Shown piece by piece: positions 17,830-26,246 of a stretch of 64,000 nucleotides of DNA. The notes below the pieces were generated by a model. It saw nothing but the letters and a program-made list of their open reading frames with translations, ran no database searches and was not told the origin of the DNA. The position numbers were made by a program, and so were the translations under genes. The stretch is from positions 1 to 64,000 of the forward strand of contig CAITIX010000068.1 of the NCBI GenBank assembly GCA_903892565.1, in the 5' to 3' direction. This stretch comes from an uncultured Acidobacteriia bacterium. GTDB taxonomy: Bacteria; Acidobacteriota; Terriglobia; Bryobacterales; Bryobacteraceae. The number at the start of each line of letters is the position of its first letter. The first letter of the stretch is position 1.

Positions 17830-18666
17830 TTACTTTCGGGCCGTAACGGTCTGGGTAAACCGGCACCACAGAAATCCCGTGGAGGTGACTTTCACTTCGG
17901 AGGCGCCACACTCACGTAGAACCTGCGCGTAGCGGCTCACGAAAGACGTGTCGAAAATCAGCAGTTTTCCGCCCGGCTTCACGACGCGATACAGCTCACG
18001 CACCGCCGTGTCTCGATCGATTTCCTCATCAAACATGTGGAGCGCCGCACACGAGACGGCGACATCGAAATTGGCGGCTGGGTATCCGAAGTGGCGCACA
18101 TCCCCGTCCTCAAAGCGAATGCGATCGGCCACGCCTTCGGCTCTGGCATTCGCTTGCGCGGCATTTGCGGAATTACCGGATAGTGCTTGCGGATTCCATA
18201 CGTCGACTGCCGTAATCTTGCCGCTCTTCAGGCGCTTCGCAATGCCGATGGACATCAACCCGAGCCCACAGCCGGCGTCCAGAACTTTTTCGTCACCGCT
18301 GAGCGCAAGCATGGAGACAAGCTGATCGCGCAGCTTCAATTTCCCATGGCGGCTGGACCAGGTCATGAACCATCCGGCCCACACAAATACCGCCGCGACC
18401 GCCGCCAGAGCGGCCATCATCGAGGCCCCCGGCCCAGGATACTCGGCCCGATTCATGAACCACAGCGCGAAGCCGAACGCGAACGTCCAGGCTCCGCGGC
18501 TGTACATCGCTTTAATCTCAGCTGGCAAATCCAGACCGTAGTTCGGTTCGGCCCCCGGTGTGGCCACGTTCGATGACGCCGAACTCAATGACGCTGTGCC
18601 TGCCGATGTGGCCGTCGCAGGCGCAGCGTTTTCCGTTTTTTTACCGCCCGATCCGCGCTTGGCCAT
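17830..18666 (-). CDS. Membrane-anchored class I SAM-dependent methyltransferase
   Basis: 278 residues. An Ala/Ser-rich N terminus (about 1-45) is followed by two membrane helices (about 60-75 and 83-102, AWTFAFGFALWFM and MMAALAAVAAVFVWAGWF). The catalytic domain then shows motif I VLDAGCGLGLMSIG, an acidic motif II (TAVDVW), motif III (RFEDGDVRHFGY), and the post-motif VVKPGGKLLIFD. This is a Rossmann-fold methyltransferase of the UbiE/Methyltransf_11 type; a membrane tether suggests a lipid substrate. It is 2 bases downstream of topA. Confidence 0.85.
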   Translation of the reverse strand: MAKRGSGGKKTENAAPATATSAGTASLSSASSNVATPGAEPNYGLDLPAEIKAMYSRGAWTFAFGFALWFMNRAEYPGPGASMMAALAAVAAVFVWAGWFMTWSSRHGKLKLRDQLVSMLALSGDEKVLDAGCGLGLMSIGIAKRLKSGKITAVDVWNPQALSGNSANAAQANARAEGVADRIRFEDGDVRHFGYPAANFDVAVSCAALHMFDEEIDRDTAVRELYRVVKPGGKLLIFDTSFVSRYAQVLRECGASEVKVTSTGFLWCRFTQTVTARK

Positions 18667-18668
18667 TC

Positions 18669-21083
18669 TTAGGACACCGCAACCTCAACCGGAGCTACTT
18701 CAAGCGGCTTCTTGAATTTGCATTCCGCATTCGGGCATTGGGCCACGGGACCAGATTTCAGGAACTTTTCGATCAGGTAGCTGCCGCCGCATTCGGGACA
18801 TTTTTCCGCAAGCGGCTTGCCCCACGCGACGAAATCGCACTCCGGATAGCGGCTGCATCCAAAGAACGTCTTGCCGCGCTTGGAGCGCCGCTCCACCACA
18901 TCACCCTCGGTGCAATTCGGGCATTTTACGCCCACCGTCTTTTGCTTGACGAACTTGCACTTCGGATAATTGCCGCACGCGACGAACTCGCCGTAGCGCC
19001 CGAACTTCTTCACCATCTTGCCGCCGCACTGCGGGCAATCTTCGTCGAGCGGAACGTCCTTCGGCTTTTGCGCTTCACCCAGTTGCTTGGTCGTCTTGCA
19101 ATCGGGATAACCGGAGCAAGCCAGGAACTGCCCGAAGCGGCCCTTCTTCAGCACCATGGGACGACCGCAGTTGTCGCAATACTCGGCTGCGTCTTGTTCC
19201 GTGTCGCCTTCCACCGAGATTTCGCGCGTGTTGGTGCATTCCGGATAGCCCGTGCAAGCGATGAACTTGCCGTGGCGGCCCCACTTGATGACCATCGGCT
19301 TCTCGCATTTTTCGCAGATGAAGTCGGTGGGCTCCTCCATGCGCTTGATGTCGGTCATGTGGAGCGCGGCGTGTTCCAGATCCTTCTGGAACCGCTCGTA
19401 AAAATCGCTCATCGAGATGCGCCAGTCGGTCTTACCCTCTTCGATGTCGTCGAGTTCGGCTTCCATACGCGCCGTATACGAAACATCGAACAGATCGCTA
19501 AAGCTCTCGAGCAGCAGGTCGGTCACCACCATGCCGAGTTCGGTGGGTGTGAACCTGCCGCCGTCCTTGCGGACGTATTCGCGCTCCTGAATGGTGGAAA
19601 GGATCGACGCGTAGGTCGATGGACGGCCTACGCCGTCGGCTTCCAGCTCTTTCACCAGCGTCGCTTCGTTGAAACGCGGCGGAGGCTCGGTGAAATGCTG
19701 CTCCGGCAGGATCGCCTTGAATTTCAACGTCTCGCCCTCGGTCACGGCCGGGAGCTTATTCTTCAACTCGTCGTCGTCGTCGTCCTTCTGGTCTTTGCCT
19801 TCTTCGTACACCTTGAGGAATCCATCGAACTTCGGCACGCTACCGGTGGCGCGGAACGTGTACGTGGCTCCGTCGTTGCCCTTGGCGTCGATATCGATGG
19901 CAGTTTGATCGAAAACGGCAGGCGTCATCTGCGAGGCGATGAAACGCATCCAGATCAGCCGGTACACCTTCAGCGCGTCTTCTTCGAGATACTTCGCCAG
20001 GCTTTCGGGAGTTCGCAGCGCGGACGTGGGACGAATCGCTTCGTGCGCATCCTGGGCATCTTTCTTGCCTTTGTAAATATTGGGCGTCGCGGGGCGATAC
20101 TCTACGCCGTAACGCTCCTCGATCATGCTGCGGACTTCGGTCAACGCGTCGTCAGACACACGCACGGAATCCGTACGCATGTAGGTGATCAAACCGACCG
20201 AGCCTTCTTCCCCAATTTCCACGCCTTCATACAACTTCTGGCACAGCATCATGGTGCGCTTCACGCTGAACCGCAATTTGCGCGAGGCTTCCTGCTGAAT
20301 GGTGGAGGTAATGAACGGCGGCACCGGATTACGCCGTTTTTCGCGATTCGTGACGGTCCGAACGACGTAATCGACGCCATCGAGCGCACTCACGATGGCC
20401 GTGGAGTCCGCCTCGTTGGTGATCGCGACGTTGTCGTCGTTCTTCTTCGCCAAGCGCGCCGTCAACTGCGGCGGCTTCTTGGCACTCAGGTTCGCGTCGA
20501 TGGTCCAGTATTCCTGGGGACGGAACGCCAGAATGAGCTTTTCGCGATCCACGATCATGCGGAGCGCCACCGTTTGCACGCGCCCTGCCGACAATCCGCG
20601 GCGGACCTTATCCCACAACAGCGGAGAAATTTTGTAGCCGACCAAACGGTCCAGCACACGGCGCGCCTGCTGAGCGTCCACCAGGTGGAGATTCACGGCG
20701 GTCGGCGTTTCGAAGGCCTTCTCAATGGCCTTCTTTGTGATTTCGTTGAACATCACCCGAAAGAACTTCGGGCCGTTTTTCTTCTCAGAGAGCTCCGCCT
20801 GCAGGTGGAAACAGATGGCCTCGCCTTCGCGATCAGGGTCAGCCGCCAGATAGACGGCTTCCGCGCCTTTAGCCGCGGTCTTGAGCTCAGCGATGAGTTT
20901 CTTCTTGCCCTCAATGACCTCGTAGACGGGCTTGAAATCGTTGTCGACGTCTACCGAAAGATTCTTCTTGGGGAGATCCCTCACGTGCCCCAGGGACGCC
21001 TTCACGACGAACTGCTTCCCTAAATACTTGCCGATGGTTTTCGCCTTCGCCGGCGATTCGACGATGACGAGATTCTTTGCCAT
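18669..21083 (-). CDS. topA: DNA topoisomerase I
   Basis: A type IA topoisomerase that relaxes negative supercoils. From the ATG at 21083 (MAKNLVIVESPAKAKTIGKYLG) it has 804 residues; the frame runs 14 codons further upstream but the family starts here. The Toprim domain has the catalytic Glu9 and DPDREGEAI, and the active tyrosine lies in GLITYMRTDS. The C terminus carries five zinc-ribbon repeats, each with a Cx2C...C and PxC pattern, separated by linkers rich in GRxGxFxAC. The fifth (KCPECGGSYL...QCPNAEC) is shorter. It is followed by dprA upstream on the same strand, a common pair. Confidence 0.95.
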   Translation of the reverse strand: MAKNLVIVESPAKAKTIGKYLGKQFVVKASLGHVRDLPKKNLSVDVDNDFKPVYEVIEGKKKLIAELKTAAKGAEAVYLAADPDREGEAICFHLQAELSEKKNGPKFFRVMFNEITKKAIEKAFETPTAVNLHLVDAQQARRVLDRLVGYKISPLLWDKVRRGLSAGRVQTVALRMIVDREKLILAFRPQEYWTIDANLSAKKPPQLTARLAKKNDDNVAITNEADSTAIVSALDGVDYVVRTVTNREKRRNPVPPFITSTIQQEASRKLRFSVKRTMMLCQKLYEGVEIGEEGSVGLITYMRTDSVRVSDDALTEVRSMIEERYGVEYRPATPNIYKGKKDAQDAHEAIRPTSALRTPESLAKYLEEDALKVYRLIWMRFIASQMTPAVFDQTAIDIDAKGNDGATYTFRATGSVPKFDGFLKVYEEGKDQKDDDDDELKNKLPAVTEGETLKFKAILPEQHFTEPPPRFNEATLVKELEADGVGRPSTYASILSTIQEREYVRKDGGRFTPTELGMVVTDLLLESFSDLFDVSYTARMEAELDDIEEGKTDWRISMSDFYERFQKDLEHAALHMTDIKRMEEPTDFICEKCEKPMVIKWGRHGKFIACTGYPECTNTREISVEGDTEQDAAEYCDNCGRPMVLKKGRFGQFLACSGYPDCKTTKQLGEAQKPKDVPLDEDCPQCGGKMVKKFGRYGEFVACGNYPKCKFVKQKTVGVKCPNCTEGDVVERRSKRGKTFFGCSRYPECDFVAWGKPLAEKCPECGGSYLIEKFLKSGPVAQCPNAECKFKKPLEVAPVEVAVS

Positions 21084-21226
21084 ATAAGTGCGAACAACCT
21101 TCCTTATTAAAACAACCCAGCACAAAATCGCCTACCCGACGGCTCCCTCGAGAACTGGGGTAGGCTGCTGGTCCAAACAACCGAAATCTTACCATGGAGC
21201 GCGGAGATGCGTCGGGCAGCGCAGTT

Positions 21227-22432
21227 TTAGTCCGACCACACCTTTATATAGCTCTTGCCCGGAAGCTGCCGGACAAGTCCGTTCAACTCCAGGTCAAACA
21301 ACCCGGCAATCACCTCGCTCGGCGAGGCCCCTTCTACCTGGTCGATCAAGATGTCCAAGCCCTTAGCTCCGTCATGGTCCAGGAGCCGGAGAATGTTCTG
21401 TGCCAGACTGCCCAATTTCGATGCTCCCTCCGGCCCGTTGGTTTCACCCAACCCTAAGTCATTGATATTGAGTCGCTTGCGCTCCACCTCGGAGAGCTGT
21501 CGCCGGATTTCGGGCTTCAATTCCGTCACCACGTCATTCCATTCCTGGACCAATTTTGCACCCTGTTTGATCAGCAAATTCGGCCCCCAACTCATCTTGG
21601 ACGTGATGTTCCCCGGGACGGCAAAGACCTCTCGATCCTGTTCGGCGGCGAGCTTTGCGGTAATCGCCGATCCGGAATATTCGCCCCCTTCCACGACCAG
21701 AACCCCCAGACTGAAGCCGCTGATGATCCGGTTCCGGATCGGAAAATTCTGAGGGAATGCGGTCGCGCCCATGGGAAATTCGGAGATCAGCAGGCCTTTT
21801 TCAGCGATCTGGCTCGCCAGCTTCCGGTTTTCGGCGGGGTAGACCTGATCCACGCCGCACCCAAATACGGCAACCGTGTTGCCTCCGGCTTCGAGCACGG
21901 CCTTATGGGCTGCCGTATCAATGCCGCGCGCCATGCCACTCGAGATCGTCAATCCGGCAATCGCCAGGTCCCGGGCAAGACGTGTGGCGACCTGGGTTCC
22001 GTAGGCCGTAGGACGCCGGGTTCCGACGATGGCAAGCCGCGGAGAATGCAGCAGATCGACGCGCCCCCGGGCGAAAAGTACGGGCGGGGGGTCAAAGATC
22101 TCTTTCAGGTTGGCTGGGTAGAGCGGCGTCCTAATGGGAATCAGTTCGGCCCCGAACGCGGCCATCTTCTGGCGCTGGTCGGCCGCATCCTCAAATCCGC
22201 AACCGCTGGCTACGCTTTGTGCCACCGCCGGAGCCAGCCCCGCGCTCTGGAGCTCCGAACGGCTAGCCCGGAAGATGGCCTGAGGACTGCGAAAAATATC
22301 GATCAGGCGCCCAGCCTTGCGCGTTCCCAGCCCCGGCGTCATGCGGAGAGCCAGCCAGTGCATGATGTCGTCCTCTGAGAGCAACGGCGGCATAAGACGA
22401 TCTGTACCCGAATCCATAAAGGCTGGCTGCAT
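21227..22432 (-). CDS. dprA: DNA processing protein DprA
   Basis: A 401-residue DprA/Smf protein that loads RecA on incoming single-stranded DNA during natural transformation. It has an N-terminal helical (SAM-like) domain with LRMTPGLGTRKAGRLI, a Rossmann DprA core with LAIVGTRRPTAYG, GLTISSGMARGIDTAAHK, TVAVFGCGVDQVYPAEN and FPMGATAFPQNFPIRNRIISG, and a C-terminal winged helix (residues about 330-400, ILRLLDHDG...LVRQLPGKSYIKV). The family length varies, and this carries all three parts. In-frame ATGs at 22417 and 22393 are possible alternative starts. Confidence 0.93.
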   Translation of the reverse strand: MQPAFMDSGTDRLMPPLLSEDDIMHWLALRMTPGLGTRKAGRLIDIFRSPQAIFRASRSELQSAGLAPAVAQSVASGCGFEDAADQRQKMAAFGAELIPIRTPLYPANLKEIFDPPPVLFARGRVDLLHSPRLAIVGTRRPTAYGTQVATRLARDLAIAGLTISSGMARGIDTAAHKAVLEAGGNTVAVFGCGVDQVYPAENRKLASQIAEKGLLISEFPMGATAFPQNFPIRNRIISGFSLGVLVVEGGEYSGSAITAKLAAEQDREVFAVPGNITSKMSWGPNLLIKQGAKLVQEWNDVVTELKPEIRRQLSEVERKRLNINDLGLGETNGPEGASKLGSLAQNILRLLDHDGAKGLDILIDQVEGASPSEVIAGLFDLELNGLVRQLPGKSYIKVWSD

Positions 22433-22458
22433 GAGTATTTTGTGCGACAGGGGGGCAC

Positions 22459-22526
22459 GAATTCTCAGGATTCTGTCACCAGACGGACTTGTCTTGGGCG
22501 CAAACGACCCTCAGATCTGAGAATTC
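22459..22526. repeat. 10-bp inverted repeat (gaattctcag / ctgagaattc) upstream of dprA
   Basis: Perfect arms at 22459-22468 and 22517-22526 are 48 bases apart, and the right arm overlaps a 12-bp palindrome ctcagatctgag (22510-22521). It lies just upstream of dprA and downstream of the phosphatase gene. It could be a regulator site or RNA hairpin. The remaining stretch 22433-22704 shows no gene. Confidence 0.45.
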
Positions 22527-22704
22527 TGCCGATCAGATTCCGAAAACGGTTTGGGCGATCCGGCAAGAAAGAGGCGATGACGTGCGTCCGGTCGTGGATG
22601 CCGAAAGACGAGCCTTCGAGACACGAACAAGGAAAGTTAGCGTACTACTGCAACGCAGAACGGGGAAACGGCCCGCAGTTCGAGATAGGTCCACCGCAAG
22701 TGGA

Positions 22705-24156
22705 TCACGCAGTCAAGGCCGCACTCGACTGGAGAAATCGAATGACCAACAGCGTTCGGTCATCGGGCGTCGAGCCAGTCTGCGAAAAGGCTGCGACTTC
22801 TTTCATGATTTCTCCGCAAATGTCACCGGGAGCAGAGCCCGCGGCAGCGGCGCCAATTTCCAGAACGCGGTCATCCCCGAACTCTTCTTCCTTTGCGTTT
22901 GCGGCTTCGCTGATGCCATCCGAGTAAACCACAAGAGTGTCCCCGGCTTCTATTTGTATGGTGCTGGCCGAGTAGGTTGCTTTCGGTAAGATACCAAGCA
23001 CGGGTCCGCCTCCGCCCAACAACTTCTCCGTCCGGCCATGCGCCTTCCTCAACAGCAGAGGCGCTCCGTGCCCCGCATTCACATATTTGAGCGTGGCGCT
23101 GAGGGGATCGAATACGGCCCAAAAGAGAGTCACAAATTGGCCGGACGCGGATCGTTCGCACAGCATCGTATTTATGCGCTCGCACGCGGTTTCATGCCAT
23201 GCGGCGGTCGAAGAACGGATGGCCCCCTGGACCACGCTCGCAAGCAATGCCGCCGGAATCCCTTTGCCGGAAACATCGCCGAGAACAATGGAAACTTTAC
23301 CGGAGTCCGCCTCGAAGAGATCGTAGAAATCGCCACCCACGTGATCGGCCGCAATGGCGCTCGCCGCAAACTCCACGTAGGGTGAGACGGATGCCGTTTT
23401 CGGCAAGAGGTCGCTCTGCACGCGGCGCGCGAGTTGCATCTCGCGTTCCAAATAGTTACCGCGAAGGTAAAGAGGCGCCCGCAATCCCATCACGATCATG
23501 GCGACCAGTAGCGCCACGGAGGAGCACAGTCCGATAATCAGATTCTGACTCAGCTCGCGAAAGGCGGAGTCCACGGCGTCCTGCCGGATGGCTACCTCTA
23601 ACAGATACGTTCCGTTGCGACTTCCCGGCGGGGGCGCGTTCCCGCGTCCGCGGCCTTCCCTGGGAACAGCGCTCTCCCCCTCGTTGCGCGGAGGACGAGG
23701 CAAGCGAAACGGCACCAACACAACCCAGGCTTTACCTTCGGGCGTGTCGATCCTGCGCCGCATGTCTTCGTGTCGTTCCACCAACTGCCACCATCGCGGA
23801 GGAACTTGCGAATTGCCTAAGGGTGACCCGGCCTGCGCTAACGACTGAATTTTCGTATCCAGCAAGCGCATCCACAATACGCGCTGCGAATTTGCTTCCA
23901 GCACGCTCTCGAGCGCGGGCGAAAGCTCGCCGACTTCGCTTATTCCCTGTGTTCGAGCAGCCGTGACCAGGTTCCCGTCCTGGCGCTCGGCTTCGCGTTG
24001 GGCTTCTTCCGGAACCAACACTCTGCCGACGTAATCATAGGTGCGGACGCATTGCACGCACAGCACCAAGGCTAGAACGACACCCGTGATGAGGGCCAGA
24101 GTCAGCCCCAAATGGTGACGCAAAGAAGTCATAGTTGCAGATGTGTCTAGAATCAC
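22705..24156 (-). CDS. Membrane SpoIIE/RsbU-type PP2C serine phosphatase
   Basis: A 483-residue sensor phosphatase. An N-terminal membrane helix (LGLTLALITGVVLALVL), a periplasmic region (about 35-190) and a second helix (LIIGLCSSVALLVAMIVMG) enclose an extracytoplasmic sensing domain. A short coiled stretch (YLEREMQLARRVQSDLLPK) leads to a PP2C domain with the metal aspartates in GGDFYDLF and VLGDVSGKG and, near the end, VVYSDGISEA and DDRTLLV. Such proteins dephosphorylate anti-sigma-factor antagonists in partner-switching systems. No antagonist or anti-sigma gene is adjacent. The frame opens with GTG at 24156; ATG at 24132 is also possible. Confidence 0.9.
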   Translation of the reverse strand: MILDTSATMTSLRHHLGLTLALITGVVLALVLCVQCVRTYDYVGRVLVPEEAQREAERQDGNLVTAARTQGISEVGELSPALESVLEANSQRVLWMRLLDTKIQSLAQAGSPLGNSQVPPRWWQLVERHEDMRRRIDTPEGKAWVVLVPFRLPRPPRNEGESAVPREGRGRGNAPPPGSRNGTYLLEVAIRQDAVDSAFRELSQNLIIGLCSSVALLVAMIVMGLRAPLYLRGNYLEREMQLARRVQSDLLPKTASVSPYVEFAASAIAADHVGGDFYDLFEADSGKVSIVLGDVSGKGIPAALLASVVQGAIRSSTAAWHETACERINTMLCERSASGQFVTLFWAVFDPLSATLKYVNAGHGAPLLLRKAHGRTEKLLGGGGPVLGILPKATYSASTIQIEAGDTLVVYSDGISEAANAKEEEFGDDRVLEIGAAAAGSAPGDICGEIMKEVAAFSQTGSTPDDRTLLVIRFLQSSAALTA

Positions 24157-24516
24157 GACCGTATCTTAAAGCATACTGAAGACGGCGCTGCCTTCGTTCT
24201 CACCAGCATGGAGCGAAGGCAATATTTAAAAGTCCGCCAGGAAGTTTTGTCGCATAGGGCAGACCTTGCTGGTGCCGAAGATAGCGATCCCCTCGTATTG
24301 TCCGCGAATCCTCGCGTACGAGCTCGATGATTGCGGTGACGATGATCACACGGCATCGTGACTTGCATCATAGCTGTCTGCGCGCGGATGAGCTACATTT
24401 GTTTGTACTTTCCATCCTGATATTCTGAAAAATCGCGCCAAGGTGGAGCTTCGCTCGGCCGTTGAAAACAAGATTAACGCGACCATGAAAACGCGAGAGG
24501 ACAAACTTTAGCAGCA
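24157..24516. other. Intergenic region without a supported gene
   Basis: No family resemblance or strong start site was found in these 360 bases. A 40-codon open frame (24208-24330) and an in-frame run ending in a stop at about 24510 were considered and not supported. A promoter for the operon that starts at 24517 is expected here, but no convincing -35/-10 pair stands out. Confidence 0.5.
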
Positions 24517-25365
24517 ATGACAATCGACATCCACCCGCACGTGATTAGCAAGGATACGGTGCGGTATCCGAACGCTCCGCTCGGGGGGAACAAGTCGGAC
24601 TGGTCGAAGGAGCATCCGGTGGAGGTCGCGGAGATGATTGCGGCCATGGATGAGGCGGGCGTTGCAAAATCGGTGCTGGTGCAAGCGTCGACTTGTTATG
24701 GCCACGATAATTCGCTGGTGGCGGATGCCGTGGCGGCACATCCGGAACGATTCACTGGAGTTTTTTCGGTGGACGTGCTCGCGCCCGATGCTGTCGAAAA
24801 GATTCGCTACTGGGTGGGGCGCAATCTCACGGGCCTGCGTTTGTTCACTGCCGGCAGCACGATGAAGGTGCAAGCCGATTGGGTGGACGATCCGCGCTCG
24901 TTCCCCGCCTGGGAATACGTGAGCGAGATCGGCATCCCCGTCTGCATGCAGATGACGGTGAAAGCGATTCCGCAGTTGATCCACATGCTGGAGCGGTTTC
25001 CAAACGCAAAGGTGATCCTGGATCATTTGGCGAAACCTTCGTTGGTCGATGGACCTCCGTATCCTGGAGCAGCGGATGTCTTTCGGCTGGCCGATTACAA
25101 AAACTTGTACTTGAAGCTGACGCCGCGCACCATCGACGAAGCGAAAAACGGCAAAGCGACGTGGGACACATTTTTCCCATTGCTTGTTTCGAAGTTCGGA
25201 GCATCGCGCATCGCCTGGGGCTCCAACTTTCCGGCATCGGGAGGATCACTCACAGCGTTGCTGAAGTTCACGCAAGAAGGTCTATCGGTGCTTTCGGCCG
25301 AAGATCGCGAGTGGATTTTCTCCAAGACCGCGTTGACGCTCTATCCGGTCCTGAAGGGGAACTAA
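24517..25365 (+). CDS. Amidohydrolase family 2 protein (LigI-related TIM barrel)
   Basis: 282 residues. The start has the metal-binding D-I-H-P-H (4-8), later VILDHLAKP and IAWGSNFPASGG. These are the amidohydrolase-2 landmarks seen in LigI, LigJ and related hydratases and lactonases of aromatic catabolism. There is no signal peptide, so it is cytoplasmic. As first gene of an operon ending in galB-galC, it may hydrolyse a pyrone lactone or decarboxylate a ring-cleavage product. It differs clearly from the exported homolog at 1471 (no GTDNAATL, no SDWPHPN). The substrate is an inference from context only. The next gene starts 3 bases after its stop. Confidence 0.78.
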   Translation: MTIDIHPHVISKDTVRYPNAPLGGNKSDWSKEHPVEVAEMIAAMDEAGVAKSVLVQASTCYGHDNSLVADAVAAHPERFTGVFSVDVLAPDAVEKIRYWVGRNLTGLRLFTAGSTMKVQADWVDDPRSFPAWEYVSEIGIPVCMQMTVKAIPQLIHMLERFPNAKVILDHLAKPSLVDGPPYPGAADVFRLADYKNLYLKLTPRTIDEAKNGKATWDTFFPLLVSKFGASRIAWGSNFPASGGSLTALLKFTQEGLSVLSAEDREWIFSKTALTLYPVLKGN

Positions 25366-25368
25366 GCC

Positions 25369-26244
25369 ATGCCTGAAGCGCTCACGCTCTCAACGTTGCT
25401 CGCAACGAATCCGAATACAGCGGCCCTGAAAAACGGAGCGATAAGCTCTCCGCTGGTTCATTTCGATTACGCGGACATCAAGACCGTGAACAGGATGTTC
25501 AAGAAGCTTGTGCGCGAGCAAGCGTTCGACCTGGCTGAGGTGGCGATCGTCACATTCCTGCAAGCAAAAGCGTATGGCAAGCCTTACGTGCTGATGCCCG
25601 CAGCAGTTGTGGTTCGCGGCCAGCATCACACGATCTTCTACAACCCTGCGAAGGGACACTTGAATCCCGGCGATCTGAACGGCAAGCGTGTGGGCGTTCG
25701 CGCTTATACGCAAACTACGGGCGCATGGCTGCGCGGCATGTTAGAAGAAGACTACGGCGTGGATTTCAAAACGATTCGTTGGATCACGTTCGAAGAGCCG
25801 CACGTCGCCGAGTATGTAGATCCTCCGTTTGTGGAGCGTGCGCCCGAAGGCAAAGAATTGCTGCAGATGTTGCAGGATGGCGAGATCGACGCGGCGATTT
25901 TCGGAAGTGAAAATCCAGAGGGACTCACGCCACTGATTCCCAATGCTGCCGCAGCCGCGCAGGACTGGGCCGCGCGCCACGGTGGCGTTCCGATCAATCA
26001 CATGATGGTGGTGAGAGAATCAATCACCGAATCTCGGCCGGACGTGATTCGCGAAGTGTACCGATTGCTCAAGGAAAGCGCGGCCGCAGCGGTACCTCCG
26101 CCGAAGAATCCACTACGATTCGGCGTGGAGAACGTGCGCAAGTCACTGGACACGATCCTCGACTACTCGACGCGGCAGGGCCTAATACCGCGGCGGTATT
26201 CCGTGGACAAACTGTTTAACGACGTCACGCGGTCACTCGAATAA
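25369..26244 (+). CDS. 4,5-dihydroxyphthalate decarboxylase-like protein (periplasmic-binding-protein fold)
   Basis: 291 residues with no signal peptide. The layout (FDLAEVAIVTFLQAKAYGKP, then HHTIFYNPAKGHLNPGDLNGKRVGVRAYTQTTGAWLRGML, then a lobe ending in DAAIFG) matches the family of Pht5, which decarboxylates 4,5-dihydroxyphthalate to protocatechuate and has a type-II binding-protein fold. Pht5 itself is nearer 330 residues, and this is shorter at the N terminus. It could instead be a binding-protein-like enzyme on a related acid. Downstream galB-galC would degrade protocatechuate ring-cleavage products, so the assignment fits the context. It sits 2 bases before the carrier gene. Confidence 0.65.
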   Translation: MPEALTLSTLLATNPNTAALKNGAISSPLVHFDYADIKTVNRMFKKLVREQAFDLAEVAIVTFLQAKAYGKPYVLMPAAVVVRGQHHTIFYNPAKGHLNPGDLNGKRVGVRAYTQTTGAWLRGMLEEDYGVDFKTIRWITFEEPHVAEYVDPPFVERAPEGKELLQMLQDGEIDAAIFGSENPEGLTPLIPNAAAAAQDWAARHGGVPINHMMVVRESITESRPDVIREVYRLLKESAAAAVPPPKNPLRFGVENVRKSLDTILDYSTRQGLIPRRYSVDKLFNDVTRSLE

Positions 26245-26246
26245 CC

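Noticed and set aside
18558-21023. Very long open frame (821 codons) opposite topA
   Set aside because: It mirrors topA on the other strand and has no start site or family pattern; GC-rich genes often leave such antisense frames.
24208-24330. 40-codon open frame starting MERRQYLKVRQ
   Set aside because: No ribosome site, no known family and no conserved context; length is expected by chance.
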